NCBI GenBank assembly: GCA_963740945.1
Contig: CAVUGE010000034.1
Coordinates: forward strand, 82,939 to 146,938
Reading direction: 5' to 3'
Length of the DNA stretch: 64,000 nt
Source: CAVQBP01 sp963740945
GTDB taxonomy: Bacteria; Bacteroidota; Ignavibacteria; Ignavibacteriales; Ignavibacteriaceae
Below are positions 53,039 to 63,112 of this stretch, piece after piece. The translations under genes were made by a program, and so were the position numbers. Position 1 is the stretch's first letter; the number at the start of each line of letters is the position of its first letter. The notes beneath the pieces are model-generated. The model ran no database searches. It was not told where the DNA came from and saw nothing but the letters and a program-made list of their open reading frames with translations.

Positions 53039-54241
53039 ATGAAAATAGTTCTTAGGCTAATTTTGGTCAGCATGATGATTGTGCTATTTCGAAATGTTAT
53101 GTATGCACAAGGTGAAGCTGCTGTTCCATTTCTTGAATTGGCACCTGACTCAAGGGCCGGAGGTATCGGTGAATCCGGAGGCGGATTAGCTGATAACTCG
53201 GCTGCAATATTCTGGAATCCGGCCGGTATCGCATTCCAATCCGGTACAGAATTAAGTATTACTCACAGTAATTGGCTTCCGCAATTTAATCTGGATCTTT
53301 TTTATGACTACTTAACCTTCAGGCAGTATATTGAAGATCTAAAGGGAAGTGTAACTGCAAGTATTACTTATATGAATTTTGGTCAATTTGTGCGTACCGG
53401 TGAAGATTCACCTGACCCTATTGGAACGTTCAATTCATTTGATGCTGCATTAACAGTGGGTTATGCAACTAAATTATCTCCTGATTGGGGAATAGGGTTT
53501 AATTTTAGATTAATTCACAGCCGTTTATCAGATCAGCCTACAGGAGAAGAACAGGGAAAAGGGGTGGCTACTTCGGTTAGTTTTGATATTGGCGGCATGT
53601 GGAGACCTGGAACTCTTGTCCTTCCATTTCTTGATGAAGATATTGGCGGTAAGTTAAGTATAGGTGCAAATTTAAGCAACTTAGGTCCTAAGATTTCTTA
53701 TATTGATAGAGCACAAGCTGATCCTATACCTACCCAAATAAGACTGGGGTTTGCTTATCAAGTATTCGGTGATGAATTTAATTCATTAATATATACCTTG
53801 GATTTCAGCAGACTTCTTATTGATAAAACTCCACAGCAGACATTGGTTGATGCAAATGGAGATACTACAACAGTTAACTCCACCTCCAAGGAATTTTATC
53901 AAGCCATATTTACATCATGGACGGACAAACCGTTTAGTGAGGTTCTAAGATCTTTTGTTACTTCCATGGGGCTTGAATACTGGTATGGAACACCGGGAGA
54001 TTTTTTATTTGCTTTAAGAACGGGCTTTTTCTATGAAGATCCCTCATTTGGCAACAGAAAGTTTATCACTTTCGGAGCCGGTATAAGGTATGATATTTAC
54101 GGCTTTGATTTCAGTTATATCTCTACCGATGTATTTAAAGGCGGAGAAAATCACCCTTTATCTAATACATTAAGGTTTTCAGTAATAATAGGGTGGGGGG
54201 GAGCTCCTCAAAAGTCCATGGGGATACCGCGAGGAATTTAA
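53039..54241 (+). CDS. porV: Type IX secretion outer-membrane protein PorV
   Basis: 400 aa. Signal peptide (LRLILVSMMIVLFRNVMYAQ), then the PorV/PorQ opening AAVPFLELAPDSRAGGIGESGGGLADNSAAIFWNPAGIAFQSG and a 14-strand FadL-like barrel with regular aromatic alternation. PorV carries type IX substrates to PorU. GGAGG site 9 bases before the ATG. Followed by an M6-like secreted protein after 6 bases, likely a substrate of the system. Confidence 0.92.
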   Translation: MKIVLRLILVSMMIVLFRNVMYAQGEAAVPFLELAPDSRAGGIGESGGGLADNSAAIFWNPAGIAFQSGTELSITHSNWLPQFNLDLFYDYLTFRQYIEDLKGSVTASITYMNFGQFVRTGEDSPDPIGTFNSFDAALTVGYATKLSPDWGIGFNFRLIHSRLSDQPTGEEQGKGVATSVSFDIGGMWRPGTLVLPFLDEDIGGKLSIGANLSNLGPKISYIDRAQADPIPTQIRLGFAYQVFGDEFNSLIYTLDFSRLLIDKTPQQTLVDANGDTTTVNSTSKEFYQAIFTSWTDKPFSEVLRSFVTSMGLEYWYGTPGDFLFALRTGFFYEDPSFGNRKFITFGAGIRYDIYGFDFSYISTDVFKGGENHPLSNTLRFSVIIGWGGAPQKSMGIPRGI

Positions 54242-54247
54242 CATTAA

Positions 54248-57232
54248 ATGTCAAAAATATTTCTTTTTCTGATTATAATAGCAAGTTTGGGCAGTTCATC
54301 TGCCCAAAACTTTATTGGTAAGATAAATCCTTATCCTGATTATTCACATAGACTATCTTCCGGGAAAGATACATTAAAAATTCTTGCAGTAATGGTTAGT
54401 TTCCAGGAAGATAAAGATGATGCAACATTCGGGAACGGGAAATTCGGATCAATTTATTCGCAGAATTACGGTTTATCAATCATAGATCCACTTCCGCATG
54501 ATAAAGAGTATTTTGAAGCTCATCTTCAATTTGCTAAAAACTATTTTGAAAAGGTTTCAAATAGAAAGCAGAATATTTCTTTTTATGTACTTCCAGATAC
54601 TATTTTGGTTTCCAAAACGATGAGAAATTATTCTCCTCCAGCTAATTCAAATGATTTTACAGCATTGGGAGATTTTTCAAAGGAGGTCTGGACAAAAGCA
54701 GGTGAACAAAATCCAGGTTTTAACTTCAAAGATTATGACATTTTTTTAATTTTCCATGCAGGAGTGGGAAGAGATATTTCCCTACCCGGAAGCGTAGGAG
54801 ATGAGCGTGACCTGCCATCGATTTATTTAAGTTTTAAAGCTTTAAAAGAAATATACGGACAGGATTTTGCAGGCTTTCCGATAGCAAATAATAACTATAA
54901 TATAACAAACAGCATGGTAATCCCGGAAACCGAAAGCAGAGAAATATCTTCAGTTGCGGGATCAGCACTTATTGAAATATCGATAAACGGATTAATAGTT
55001 TCAAGCATCGCAAGTTATTTAGGGCTTCCTGATTTATTTGATACAGAAACCGGAAAGAGTGCAATAGGAAGATTTGGTCTGATGGATGGACAGGCCATAT
55101 TTGCTTATAACGGCTTATTTCCGCCCGAACCTTCAGCATGGGAGAAAATATTTTTGGGATGGTCAGAACCTGTTACTATAAAACCTGGAAATTATAATAT
55201 AGATCTGGCAGCCAATTTAGCGGCATCAGGGAATGATACGACTATATTAAAAGTCCCTATAAATTCGACTGAATACTATCTTCTTGAAAACAGAAATAGA
55301 GATGCTCATAAAGATGGGGCAAGGATAAAATATATTTCCGGTGGAGACACACTTACAAAAGTTTTTGAAAAGGATACATCCGGTTTTTATAGCTTTGATA
55401 CAGACTCACTTCAAGGAGTTGTAATCGATGTTGATGAATTTGATTGGGCAGTTCCAGGTAATGGAATAGTTATCTGGCATATTGATGACAATATAATAGA
55501 TTCAAAAATTGCTGAAAATAAGATAAATACGGATAAGCAGCACAGAGGTGTCGGAGTAGTTGAAGCAGATGGAATACAAGATATAGGAGAAGAATATCAG
55601 GATATATTCGGAGATATAGTCGTAGGTGAAGGAGCACCTGAGGATTTCTGGTATTCATCGAACCCGTCACGGTTTTACAAAAATAAATTTGGAAAAGATA
55701 CAAGACCAGCCAGTACGACAAATGCCGGAGCAAACAGCTTAATTACTATTTCAAGTTTTTCCGATTATATGAACAGAATGAGCTTTAATATAAGTTACGG
55801 CGATTCAGTTGTTAAACCTATCTTTATTCAAAAATTAAATATTCCTGCAAATATTAAAGGATTGACCAATACTTCTACACAATCAGAGATGTCTTTCGAT
55901 ATAATTTCGGGCTCTTCACTATATAGGATTAACCAGGATACAACAGAATTAGTATCTGATAATTTTTCTTTATATAAAACTGCTTCTTTTATTTATGAAG
56001 GGAAACAATATTCGATTGGAATGACCAGGGATACGGTACATGTATTTTCGCAGACGGATAATAAAATATTAACTTCCTCTTTATCCCGAAATGAAATATC
56101 TTCAGCATACCCTGTACTAAGTCTTTCATCTGCATACAGTGCTTTGGTTGGGACGTCAGGAGGAGATTTAATAATTAACAATATTCTTTTCCCTACTTTT
56201 AATATACAACAAGATTCTATTACGAATATAGCTAATAAACCTATAAAACAAATAGCTTCTGATGATGGTTTTTGGTTTACCGCAACCGAAGATAAAATTT
56301 CTTTCGAACCGGATGGATCATCCGATAACCTCCCTTCGATTTCAAATATTGCATTAACAAAGGATAAAAATGGAGATTATTTAACGATTGTTCTTCACAA
56401 TCATAATGAAATAAAAGTTAAAAACTGGATAAACGGAGGTGAAAACAATTTTATTATTTCTTCCGCCGATAGTTTATCTGCTTTCTCTTTAGCAGATTTA
56501 AAGAACGACGGGGGGAACTATATTTTATTTGCAAACAGCAATAATATTGATGCAGTAAACCTCCAGGGTGCAGAGGCAGATAACTTCCCATTTAAAGATC
56601 CTCTTGGAATTGGTTTTACAGGAACGCCGCTGTCTGCTGACTTTGCAGGCGATGGAAAATCTGAAATTATAGCTTATACAAAAGACGGAAGAATTTTTGC
56701 TATTGACGGCGGGACCGGAAAAGTTGTGGACGGATTCCCTTTTTCAACGGGTGCTGAATTAGCGACTGTACCTGTTTTATTCAATTACCAGGGAAAGACT
56801 TTGTTAGCCGCAATTGATGTAAAAAATAGTTTATATGTATGGGATATCAGCTCAACAGAAGGAAAATTATACTGGTCTGAAGCCTATGGGAGTAGTTATA
56901 ACAATTCCTTTATTAGTTCAGCAACAAATAATTCTCCGATAAATGAATTTTTCCCTAAAGAAAAAGCATATAATTATCCTAATCCTGTTTATGGAGATGA
57001 AACAAATATTCATTATTATGTTGATGAGGATTCGAAAGTAAATATTAAAATTTTTGATCTTGCCGGCGACTTTGTTGCAGAGCTGAATGATAATGCAAAA
57101 GGAGGATTTGATAATGAAACGATCTGGAAAGTCAGCAGCATTCAAAGCGGTGTTTATCTGGCAAGGATTGAGGCTACCGGAAGCAGCGGGAAAACTGAAT
57201 CAAATATTATTAAAATTGCCGTCATTAAATAG
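54248..57232 (+). CDS. M6-like secreted protein lacking HExxH, with type IX sorting domain
   Basis: 994 aa. Signal peptide (FLFLIIIASLGSSSAQ), then the M6/immune-inhibitor-A-like domain: LKILAVMVSFQED, YFEKVSNRKQNISFYVLPDTI, YDIFLIFHAGVGRD, IGRFGLMDGQ and PEPSAWEKIFLGW. At the place of HExxHxxGLPD it reads SSIASYLGLPDLFD (252-265): His, Glu and the second His have all become Ser, so the zinc site is lost although the flanking GLPDLFD is kept. A propeller-like middle and a C-terminal secretion domain (NYPNPVYGDETNIHYYV ... ) follow. Probably a pseudoprotease with a binding or scaffold role. Confidence 0.82.
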   Translation: MSKIFLFLIIIASLGSSSAQNFIGKINPYPDYSHRLSSGKDTLKILAVMVSFQEDKDDATFGNGKFGSIYSQNYGLSIIDPLPHDKEYFEAHLQFAKNYFEKVSNRKQNISFYVLPDTILVSKTMRNYSPPANSNDFTALGDFSKEVWTKAGEQNPGFNFKDYDIFLIFHAGVGRDISLPGSVGDERDLPSIYLSFKALKEIYGQDFAGFPIANNNYNITNSMVIPETESREISSVAGSALIEISINGLIVSSIASYLGLPDLFDTETGKSAIGRFGLMDGQAIFAYNGLFPPEPSAWEKIFLGWSEPVTIKPGNYNIDLAANLAASGNDTTILKVPINSTEYYLLENRNRDAHKDGARIKYISGGDTLTKVFEKDTSGFYSFDTDSLQGVVIDVDEFDWAVPGNGIVIWHIDDNIIDSKIAENKINTDKQHRGVGVVEADGIQDIGEEYQDIFGDIVVGEGAPEDFWYSSNPSRFYKNKFGKDTRPASTTNAGANSLITISSFSDYMNRMSFNISYGDSVVKPIFIQKLNIPANIKGLTNTSTQSEMSFDIISGSSLYRINQDTTELVSDNFSLYKTASFIYEGKQYSIGMTRDTVHVFSQTDNKILTSSLSRNEISSAYPVLSLSSAYSALVGTSGGDLIINNILFPTFNIQQDSITNIANKPIKQIASDDGFWFTATEDKISFEPDGSSDNLPSISNIALTKDKNGDYLTIVLHNHNEIKVKNWINGGENNFIISSADSLSAFSLADLKNDGGNYILFANSNNIDAVNLQGAEADNFPFKDPLGIGFTGTPLSADFAGDGKSEIIAYTKDGRIFAIDGGTGKVVDGFPFSTGAELATVPVLFNYQGKTLLAAIDVKNSLYVWDISSTEGKLYWSEAYGSSYNNSFISSATNNSPINEFFPKEKAYNYPNPVYGDETNIHYYVDEDSKVNIKIFDLAGDFVAELNDNAKGGFDNETIWKVSSIQSGVYLARIEATGSSGKTESNIIKIAVIK

Positions 57233-57300
57233 GAGCTGAATGAAATCTCTGATACCAATTAATTGAGAAATCTCAAACAATATTATATAGGGAGGTTATC

Positions 57301-57354
57301 ATGAGAAAAACTGCAGCTCTTTTTGCAATTCTCTTTTCGTCCTTAGTATTCTAA
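57301..57354 (+). other. 17-codon signal-peptide-only ORF
   Basis: GGGAGGTT, then ATG AGA AAA ACT... gives MRKTAALFAILFSSLVF and stop. It looks like a lipoprotein or exported-protein signal peptide cut off right where the mature part should begin. Strong ribosome site. Either the stub of a lost gene or a leader peptide for the gene 37 bases downstream. Confidence 0.35.
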
Positions 57355-57391
57355 ATAACAAACACAAAAAAATGGTACTTATTAAGTGATT

Positions 57392-60300
57392 ATGAGAAAA
57401 ATTATCTGGGTTATATTCTTTTTAGTTTTAGCTAATGTAAGTTCTTATTCTCAGTTTACTGAGTTTCATCCTGAACTTCAATGGTATACAATTAAAGGTG
57501 AGCATTGTATGGTTCATTTCCATAAGGGTGCTGAAAGAACGGCAAAAGTAGTTGCAAAAATAGCCGATGAAGTAATAGGCCCATTGACTTCCCTGTATGA
57601 TTATGATCCCGGAATAATTAACTATGTAATAAAAGATATAGATGACTATTCAAATGGTGCAACTTATTTCTTTGATAATAAAATAGAAATCTGGACGAGT
57701 GCTCTGGATTATGATCTTAGGGGAGCGCATAACTGGCTAAGAAATGTTATCAGCCATGAAACTACTCACATGGTACAAATACAGTCTTCAATGAAAATTG
57801 CAAGAACACTACCGGCAATTTTCCTACAGGTATTATCTTATGAAGATGAAAGGAGACCGGATGTTCTTTACGGATTCCCGAATTTTATTGCATCTTATCC
57901 TTTAGCCACCATAAATATGCCTGCCTGGTTTGCGGAAGGTACAGCACAGTATATGCGGAAAGAATTTAATTACGATAACTGGGATACCCACAGGGATATG
58001 ATACTTCGTTCTTACGCACTTGACGGCGATTTACTTACATGGAACGAGATGGGGGTATTTGGTAAAACAAGTCTTGGAAATGAGTCAGTTTATAACCAGG
58101 GATTTGCTTTGACAAGATATATCTCTCAAAAGTACGGTGAGGATAAGATTGAGAAGATAAGTCATGCTCTGGGTAAATTAACCAATTTTACAATTGATGC
58201 TGCATTTAAAGATGTTTTAGGGAAAGACGGGGATGCGATATATGATGAATGGAAGGATTATATAACACAAGATTATAAGAAAAGATCATCTAAAGTTTTA
58301 TCTAATCTAGTTGAAGGAGATAAGATAGTTTCGGAAGGATTTGGTAATTTTTACCCTCTTTTTTCAGCTGACGGTTCAAAATTTGTTTATGTTTCAAATA
58401 AGAATTCTGATTATTTCGGATTATCCGGGATATATCTTTATGATTTCTCTACAAAAAAGGAAAAGCTGCTAGTCTCAAATGTACGTTCTACTGTTGGCTG
58501 GATTCCGGGAACAAACAAAATAATTTATTCAAAACTTTCGGAGGATAACCCCAACTGGTATAATGTGCATGATCTTTACAGTTATGATATTGACAAGGAA
58601 GACGAAGTCAGGCTAACAAATGATTTAAGGGCAAACCAGCCTGCAGTTTCCCATGACGGAACAAAAATAGTATTCCTTTTTGAAAAAGACGGGACAACAA
58701 ATTTAGGTACGGTTGATATTAAAGGTAAAAACTTTAAACGTTTAACAACTTTTGAAAATGGTGAACAGGTATATAATCCTAAGTTTTCCAATGATGATAA
58801 ATTTATTGTATTTGATTTTTCATATAGTGAAGGGAGAGATATAGCAAGGATCGACATTGATGGAAGTAATTATCAAAAAATAGTATCATTAAAGAGTGAT
58901 GATAGAAACCCTATTTTTGATAAAAATAATAATTTGATTTATTCATCTGATAGGACCGGAATATTTAATTTATATTCATTAAACTTGAAAACCGGTGAAA
59001 GCAAGCAACTAACGAATGTAATCGGCGGTGCTTTTATGCCGGATATTTCAAACAATGGGGATATTCTTTATGCAGGTTATACTTCAAAAGGATTTAAGAT
59101 ATTTGAAATTACTCCACAGGAAGAAGATAAAGTGAAACCGGGAGATGATTATGTATGGACAAATGATCCGCCGCTCAATGAAGATAAACCCAAAGGTGAT
59201 TTAGCAAACTTTAACCTAAACAGATTAAAAAATTATAATGATTATGAAATTCCGGATTATAAAGAAGAAAAATACACAGGTATTTTTTCAAAACTTACAT
59301 TTTATCCTTTAATAAGGTTTGATAACTATAATACTGCAAACGGATTTTTTCAAAGAATAAAACCAGGCCTTTTTGTTTCTTCAAGTGATATGCTGGATAG
59401 ATATTCTATCTTTGCAGGTGCAGCTATAAATTCGAGGCTTGAGAGAGATCTCTTTTTCACATTTAACTACCGCAATAAATTACCTTTGCTATTTGATCTG
59501 GGTCTGAAACCAGAACTATCCCTTGAGTTATATAATATAACCCGTAAAACAAATTCGAGTGTACTTTTCGGTGCAGATACTGTAGATAATCAAGTCCATT
59601 ATGATGTTAAAATACCAACAGAGGTTAGTTATAACCTTTTTGAAGTAGATTTAGCAGCTAAGCATAGAATATTCGCCAGGGGAAGCGATATCGAACTTAG
59701 ATATATATTCAGCAAATATACTGCTACAATAGGCGATTTTATTTATCCTTCTCCGCAGGGGCCGCAGTTAAATCCAACATTTAACGATACATATTTAATC
59801 GCAGATAATTTTCAATTAAAATATAATTTTGAAGCATTATTTCCGTATAAAGATGATGATATTAATCCTATTGGCACAGAACTTTCTCTTCAGTACAATT
59901 ACGAGATGAACAGATATAATAATGAGGGGAAATACAGTGTAGATGCAGGTTTTTTGAAGCCTGACTACAATCATTTTAACTTTCACAGGCTAGAATTAAA
60001 CACTAAGTTTCACATTCCGTTATGGTATGCACATACTTTAACATTACAGCTTCGGGGAGGGTCTATTTTAGGTCCTACGGTACCCGATTTCTTTGATTTT
60101 TATCTCGGCGGTTTAATCGGCATGAAAGCATACCCGTTTTATGCTATATCCGGAAATAGAGTAGGCTGGTTAAATCTCACTTACCGGTTTCCTTTATTTA
60201 GGGATATCGATGCGAGAGCCGGGCACCTTTACCTGGATAAAATTTTCTTTTCCGTATATGGAGATTTAGGAAACGCCTGGAATGGAAAGGTACCGGGATT

Positions 60301-60493
60301 AAATACTTTTAAGAAAGGTGCAGGAGCTGAAGTCCGTTTTCAATTAAATTCATTTTATCTCTTTCCAACGAGTGTATTCTTTAATGCTTCCTATGGATTT
60401 GACAAATTTACACGTATAGTAAACAATGAAAATATTACATACGGAAAAGAGTGGCGTTTTTACGGAGGGATCTTATTCGGATTTGATATTTAA
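57392..60493 (+). CDS. Exported MA-type metallopeptidase-like protein with beta-propeller and outer-membrane barrel regions
   Basis: 1033 aa from the ATG at 57392; a GTG two codons earlier is less likely. Signal peptide (WVIFFLVLANVSSYSQ). Residues about 25-300 resemble peptidase MA-like proteins with an intact HETTH (His122) and a downstream Glu in WFAEGTAQYM. Then a TolB-like propeller of repeated 'YPLFSADGSKFVYVSN / QPAVSHDGTKIVF / YNPKFSNDDKFIVF' blades (about 310-590). The last 400 residues (YNEL-, strand-rich, aromatic, ending in GGILFGFDI with a terminal hydrophobic residue) look like a bacterial surface-antigen/Omp85-type barrel. Function not known; widespread in this group. Confidence 0.75.
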   Translation: MRKIIWVIFFLVLANVSSYSQFTEFHPELQWYTIKGEHCMVHFHKGAERTAKVVAKIADEVIGPLTSLYDYDPGIINYVIKDIDDYSNGATYFFDNKIEIWTSALDYDLRGAHNWLRNVISHETTHMVQIQSSMKIARTLPAIFLQVLSYEDERRPDVLYGFPNFIASYPLATINMPAWFAEGTAQYMRKEFNYDNWDTHRDMILRSYALDGDLLTWNEMGVFGKTSLGNESVYNQGFALTRYISQKYGEDKIEKISHALGKLTNFTIDAAFKDVLGKDGDAIYDEWKDYITQDYKKRSSKVLSNLVEGDKIVSEGFGNFYPLFSADGSKFVYVSNKNSDYFGLSGIYLYDFSTKKEKLLVSNVRSTVGWIPGTNKIIYSKLSEDNPNWYNVHDLYSYDIDKEDEVRLTNDLRANQPAVSHDGTKIVFLFEKDGTTNLGTVDIKGKNFKRLTTFENGEQVYNPKFSNDDKFIVFDFSYSEGRDIARIDIDGSNYQKIVSLKSDDRNPIFDKNNNLIYSSDRTGIFNLYSLNLKTGESKQLTNVIGGAFMPDISNNGDILYAGYTSKGFKIFEITPQEEDKVKPGDDYVWTNDPPLNEDKPKGDLANFNLNRLKNYNDYEIPDYKEEKYTGIFSKLTFYPLIRFDNYNTANGFFQRIKPGLFVSSSDMLDRYSIFAGAAINSRLERDLFFTFNYRNKLPLLFDLGLKPELSLELYNITRKTNSSVLFGADTVDNQVHYDVKIPTEVSYNLFEVDLAAKHRIFARGSDIELRYIFSKYTATIGDFIYPSPQGPQLNPTFNDTYLIADNFQLKYNFEALFPYKDDDINPIGTELSLQYNYEMNRYNNEGKYSVDAGFLKPDYNHFNFHRLELNTKFHIPLWYAHTLTLQLRGGSILGPTVPDFFDFYLGGLIGMKAYPFYAISGNRVGWLNLTYRFPLFRDIDARAGHLYLDKIFFSVYGDLGNAWNGKVPGLNTFKKGAGAEVRFQLNSFYLFPTSVFFNASYGFDKFTRIVNNENITYGKEWRFYGGILFGFDI

Positions 60494-60572
60494 AGGAAAT
60501 GTTTAATTGCTTAATTGTTAAGAATTTAGAAAACCGGCTAACTGAAGTTTAATAATTTTAGGAATTATCAAA

Positions 60573-61472
60573 ATGAAAAAATTTTATATAATAATTTTAA
60601 CGGGAATCTTAATTATACAGGTTGAAGCGCAAACAGAAAAAAAATTATTATCCGGGAATCTGCAGGCTGATGCCCACTTTTTACTTAGTCAGAATGCTGA
60701 TGCGATTCAGAAAACGGAAATATCTATTATGCCGGTTAAATCTGAAGTAAGCGGAAGAGGAGAGAAATCACCTTTCCTTGGCGGGCTTTTTTCATTGATT
60801 GTTCCAGGCAGCGGAGAGTTTTATTCGGAAAGTTATTTAAAAGCTGGAATATTTTTGGCAGTTGAAGCTGTCGTAGTAACAACTGCAATAATCTATAACA
60901 AAAAAGGGGATAATAAAACCAATGAGTTTCAAAATTATGCGGATCAGAATTGGAGTGTTGTCAAATATGCAAAATGGATAGTTGATCATAAGGATCAGTT
61001 AGGGCTTCCTGATAATTTAACATATAGTGATATTATTATAAAGGATGATCCGAGTTTACCTCCATGGGATCAGGTTAATTTTAACAGGTTGAATTATTAT
61101 GAAAGCCAGTCATCAAGTTTTACACATCAATTAGCATCACATGGCGAACAACAATATTATGAATTAATCGGCAAATATCATCAATTCAGTCCGGGATGGG
61201 CAGAATTCAATTCTGCAGATAATGATACCCATGATATTCCGCCTCAATTTCTTTATTATTCAGGAATGCGTGGTAAAGCGAATGACTATTACAATTTTTC
61301 ACAGGCTGCCGTTAAGGTTATTTATTTGAACCATTTTTTAAGTGCACTGGATGGTATTTGGTCGGCGATTACATTTAATAAAGATATGGCTGTTAATGCA
61401 AGAGTAGAAACGCTTTATCTTGGAGATAGAGCTATACTTATACCAACATTAAAAGTAAGGTATAATTTTTAA
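60573..61472 (+). CDS. Exported protein with DUF5683-like region
   Basis: 299 aa. Signal peptide (FYIIILTGILIIQVEAQ), then SPFLGGLFSLIVPGSGEFYSESYLKAGIFLAVEAVVVTTAIIYNKKG, an 'xPGxGxFY..xYxKA' two-helix module as in DUF5683-type proteins, and a soluble C-terminal part rich in Tyr and Asn with no motif I know. Function unknown. 79 bases behind the metallopeptidase-like gene; could be in the same secretion-linked operon. Confidence 0.62.
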   Translation: MKKFYIIILTGILIIQVEAQTEKKLLSGNLQADAHFLLSQNADAIQKTEISIMPVKSEVSGRGEKSPFLGGLFSLIVPGSGEFYSESYLKAGIFLAVEAVVVTTAIIYNKKGDNKTNEFQNYADQNWSVVKYAKWIVDHKDQLGLPDNLTYSDIIIKDDPSLPPWDQVNFNRLNYYESQSSSFTHQLASHGEQQYYELIGKYHQFSPGWAEFNSADNDTHDIPPQFLYYSGMRGKANDYYNFSQAAVKVIYLNHFLSALDGIWSAITFNKDMAVNARVETLYLGDRAILIPTLKVRYNF

Positions 61473-61609
61473 TAATGATGTTATTAAGAAAAGATTAGGG
61501 TAATAGCCAAAAAGTTCCTAAGACACAAAGTATTTTTTGGTCACCTCAAGGACTTATTTGTAGAATAAACTTTAATATTTAAATATAAAGAAGGCCTTAT
61601 TATCTTTCG

Positions 61610-61640
61610 AGCGATATCGTTAATTTATGGTATCGCTTTT
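61610..61640 (+). terminator. Weak terminator-like hairpin
   Basis: AGCGATA (61610-61616) and TATCGCT (61631-61637) then TTT, about 140 bases after the stop of the DUF5683-like gene. Stem is only 7 pairs with a 14-base loop. Confidence 0.4.
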
Positions 61641-61667
61641 ATTTTATTAAGCTTAAAAAAATATTCG

Positions 61668-61711
61668 GAGTACGATTACGATTACGATTACGATTATGAG
61701 TACGATAAAAG
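61668..61711. repeat. ATTACG hexamer array
   Basis: GAGTACGATTACGATTACG continues as ATTACGATTATGAGTACG: four to five near-perfect GATTAC units ending 61 bases before the der start. It is a different hexamer from the CTTGAA arrays but has the same position type. Confidence 0.8.
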
Positions 61712-61771
61712 ATAAAGATTAAGGGTTCAAGAGAAGAACTCGATTTAAATTCACTTATTGAGATTTTATTT

Positions 61772-63091
61772 ATGAAGACTCCTATTGTGGTAATAATCGG
61801 AAGACCTAATGTTGGAAAATCAACACTTTTTAACAGGTTAATAGGGAAAAGAGATGCTATTGTTGATGATAAAAGCGGTGTTACAAGAGATAGAAATTAC
61901 GGTGAAGTAGAATGGACAGGAAAAGAATTTACCCTAATTGATACAGGGGGGTATGTCCCGAATTCGACCGAACTCTTTGAAACAGCAATAAGAGAACAGG
62001 TTGAAATTGCAATTTCTGAAGCGGATGCAATACTTTTTATGGTAGATGTCCGCACCGGAATAAACCCGGTAGATATAGAGATTTCAGAAATGCTTAGAAC
62101 AGCCAATAGGAATTTCTTTCTTCTGGTAAACAAAGTTGATTCAGAAAAATTTGAATCTGCTGCAGCAGAATTTTACAGTTTTGGAATTGAGAAGCTTTAT
62201 GATATATCTGCTTTAGCAGGAAGAAAGATAGGGGATTTACTTGACGAATTAACTGCCAACTTCCCGGCTGCTAAATCTGATGAGGATGGGGTAAAGGATA
62301 AAAGATTAAAAATTGCAATTGTGGGAAGACCTAATGTAGGTAAATCTTCTTTAACAAATGCATTACTCGGGTATGATAGAAGCATAGTAACCGAAATTCC
62401 GGGAACTACACGCGACAGTGTGGATTCAATTCTAAAGTATTACAAGCAGGAAATTGTTTTAGTTGATACCGCAGGACTTCGTAAGAAGAAGAAGGTAGAG
62501 GAGAGTATTGAATTCTACTCAACAATACGATCCTTAAAAGCAATAGGTGAATGTGACGTTGCTGTAATAATGATTGATGCACAGTATGGAATAGAAAAGC
62601 AGGATCAAAAAATTATAGATGAAGCTGTAAGATGGAGAAAAGGAATCATACTTGCAATTAACAAATGGGATCTGGTTGAAAAGGATACAAAAACAGCTAA
62701 GCATTTTGAAGATGAAATTAGAATAAAAACTGGTTCGATGGAATATATACCGATTATATTTATTTCAGCCAAAACAAAACAAAGAATCTATAAACTTGTA
62801 GATCTCGCAATAACAATTAATACAGAAAGAAAAAAGAATATACCTACAAATGAATTGAATGAACTTCTGCTGCCGGAAATAGAAAGAACTCCTCCGCCTG
62901 CGTCTTCTAATGGTAAAGAAGTTAAAATAAAATACATTACACAAGTTGGAAAAAATTACCCTGTATTTCTTTTTTTCTTAAATTATCCCAAAGAAGTTGC
63001 CGAACATTATAAGCGTTTTCTGGAAAAATTAATAAGAAAACATTTCGGATTCAAAGGTGTTCCCATTACTTTAAGCTTTAAGCAGAAATAA
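61772..63091 (+). CDS. der: Ribosome-associated GTPase Der (EngA)
   Basis: 439 aa. Two tandem GTPase domains: GRPNVGKSTLFNRL (10) with DTGG and NKVD, and GRPNVGKSSLTNALLG (about 189) with DTAG, NKWD; C-terminal KH-like domain ending HFGFKGVPITLSFKQK. Needed for 50S subunit maturation. Normal length and motifs. Confidence 0.97.
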   Translation: MKTPIVVIIGRPNVGKSTLFNRLIGKRDAIVDDKSGVTRDRNYGEVEWTGKEFTLIDTGGYVPNSTELFETAIREQVEIAISEADAILFMVDVRTGINPVDIEISEMLRTANRNFFLLVNKVDSEKFESAAAEFYSFGIEKLYDISALAGRKIGDLLDELTANFPAAKSDEDGVKDKRLKIAIVGRPNVGKSSLTNALLGYDRSIVTEIPGTTRDSVDSILKYYKQEIVLVDTAGLRKKKKVEESIEFYSTIRSLKAIGECDVAVIMIDAQYGIEKQDQKIIDEAVRWRKGIILAINKWDLVEKDTKTAKHFEDEIRIKTGSMEYIPIIFISAKTKQRIYKLVDLAITINTERKKNIPTNELNELLLPEIERTPPPASSNGKEVKIKYITQVGKNYPVFLFFLNYPKEVAEHYKRFLEKLIRKHFGFKGVPITLSFKQK

Positions 63092-63112
63092 TTACAAAAA
63101 TAATAGAACAAT

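Noticed and set aside
61668..61711. ATTACG array as a CRISPR array
   Set aside because: Units are six bases with no spacers; no cas genes in the window.
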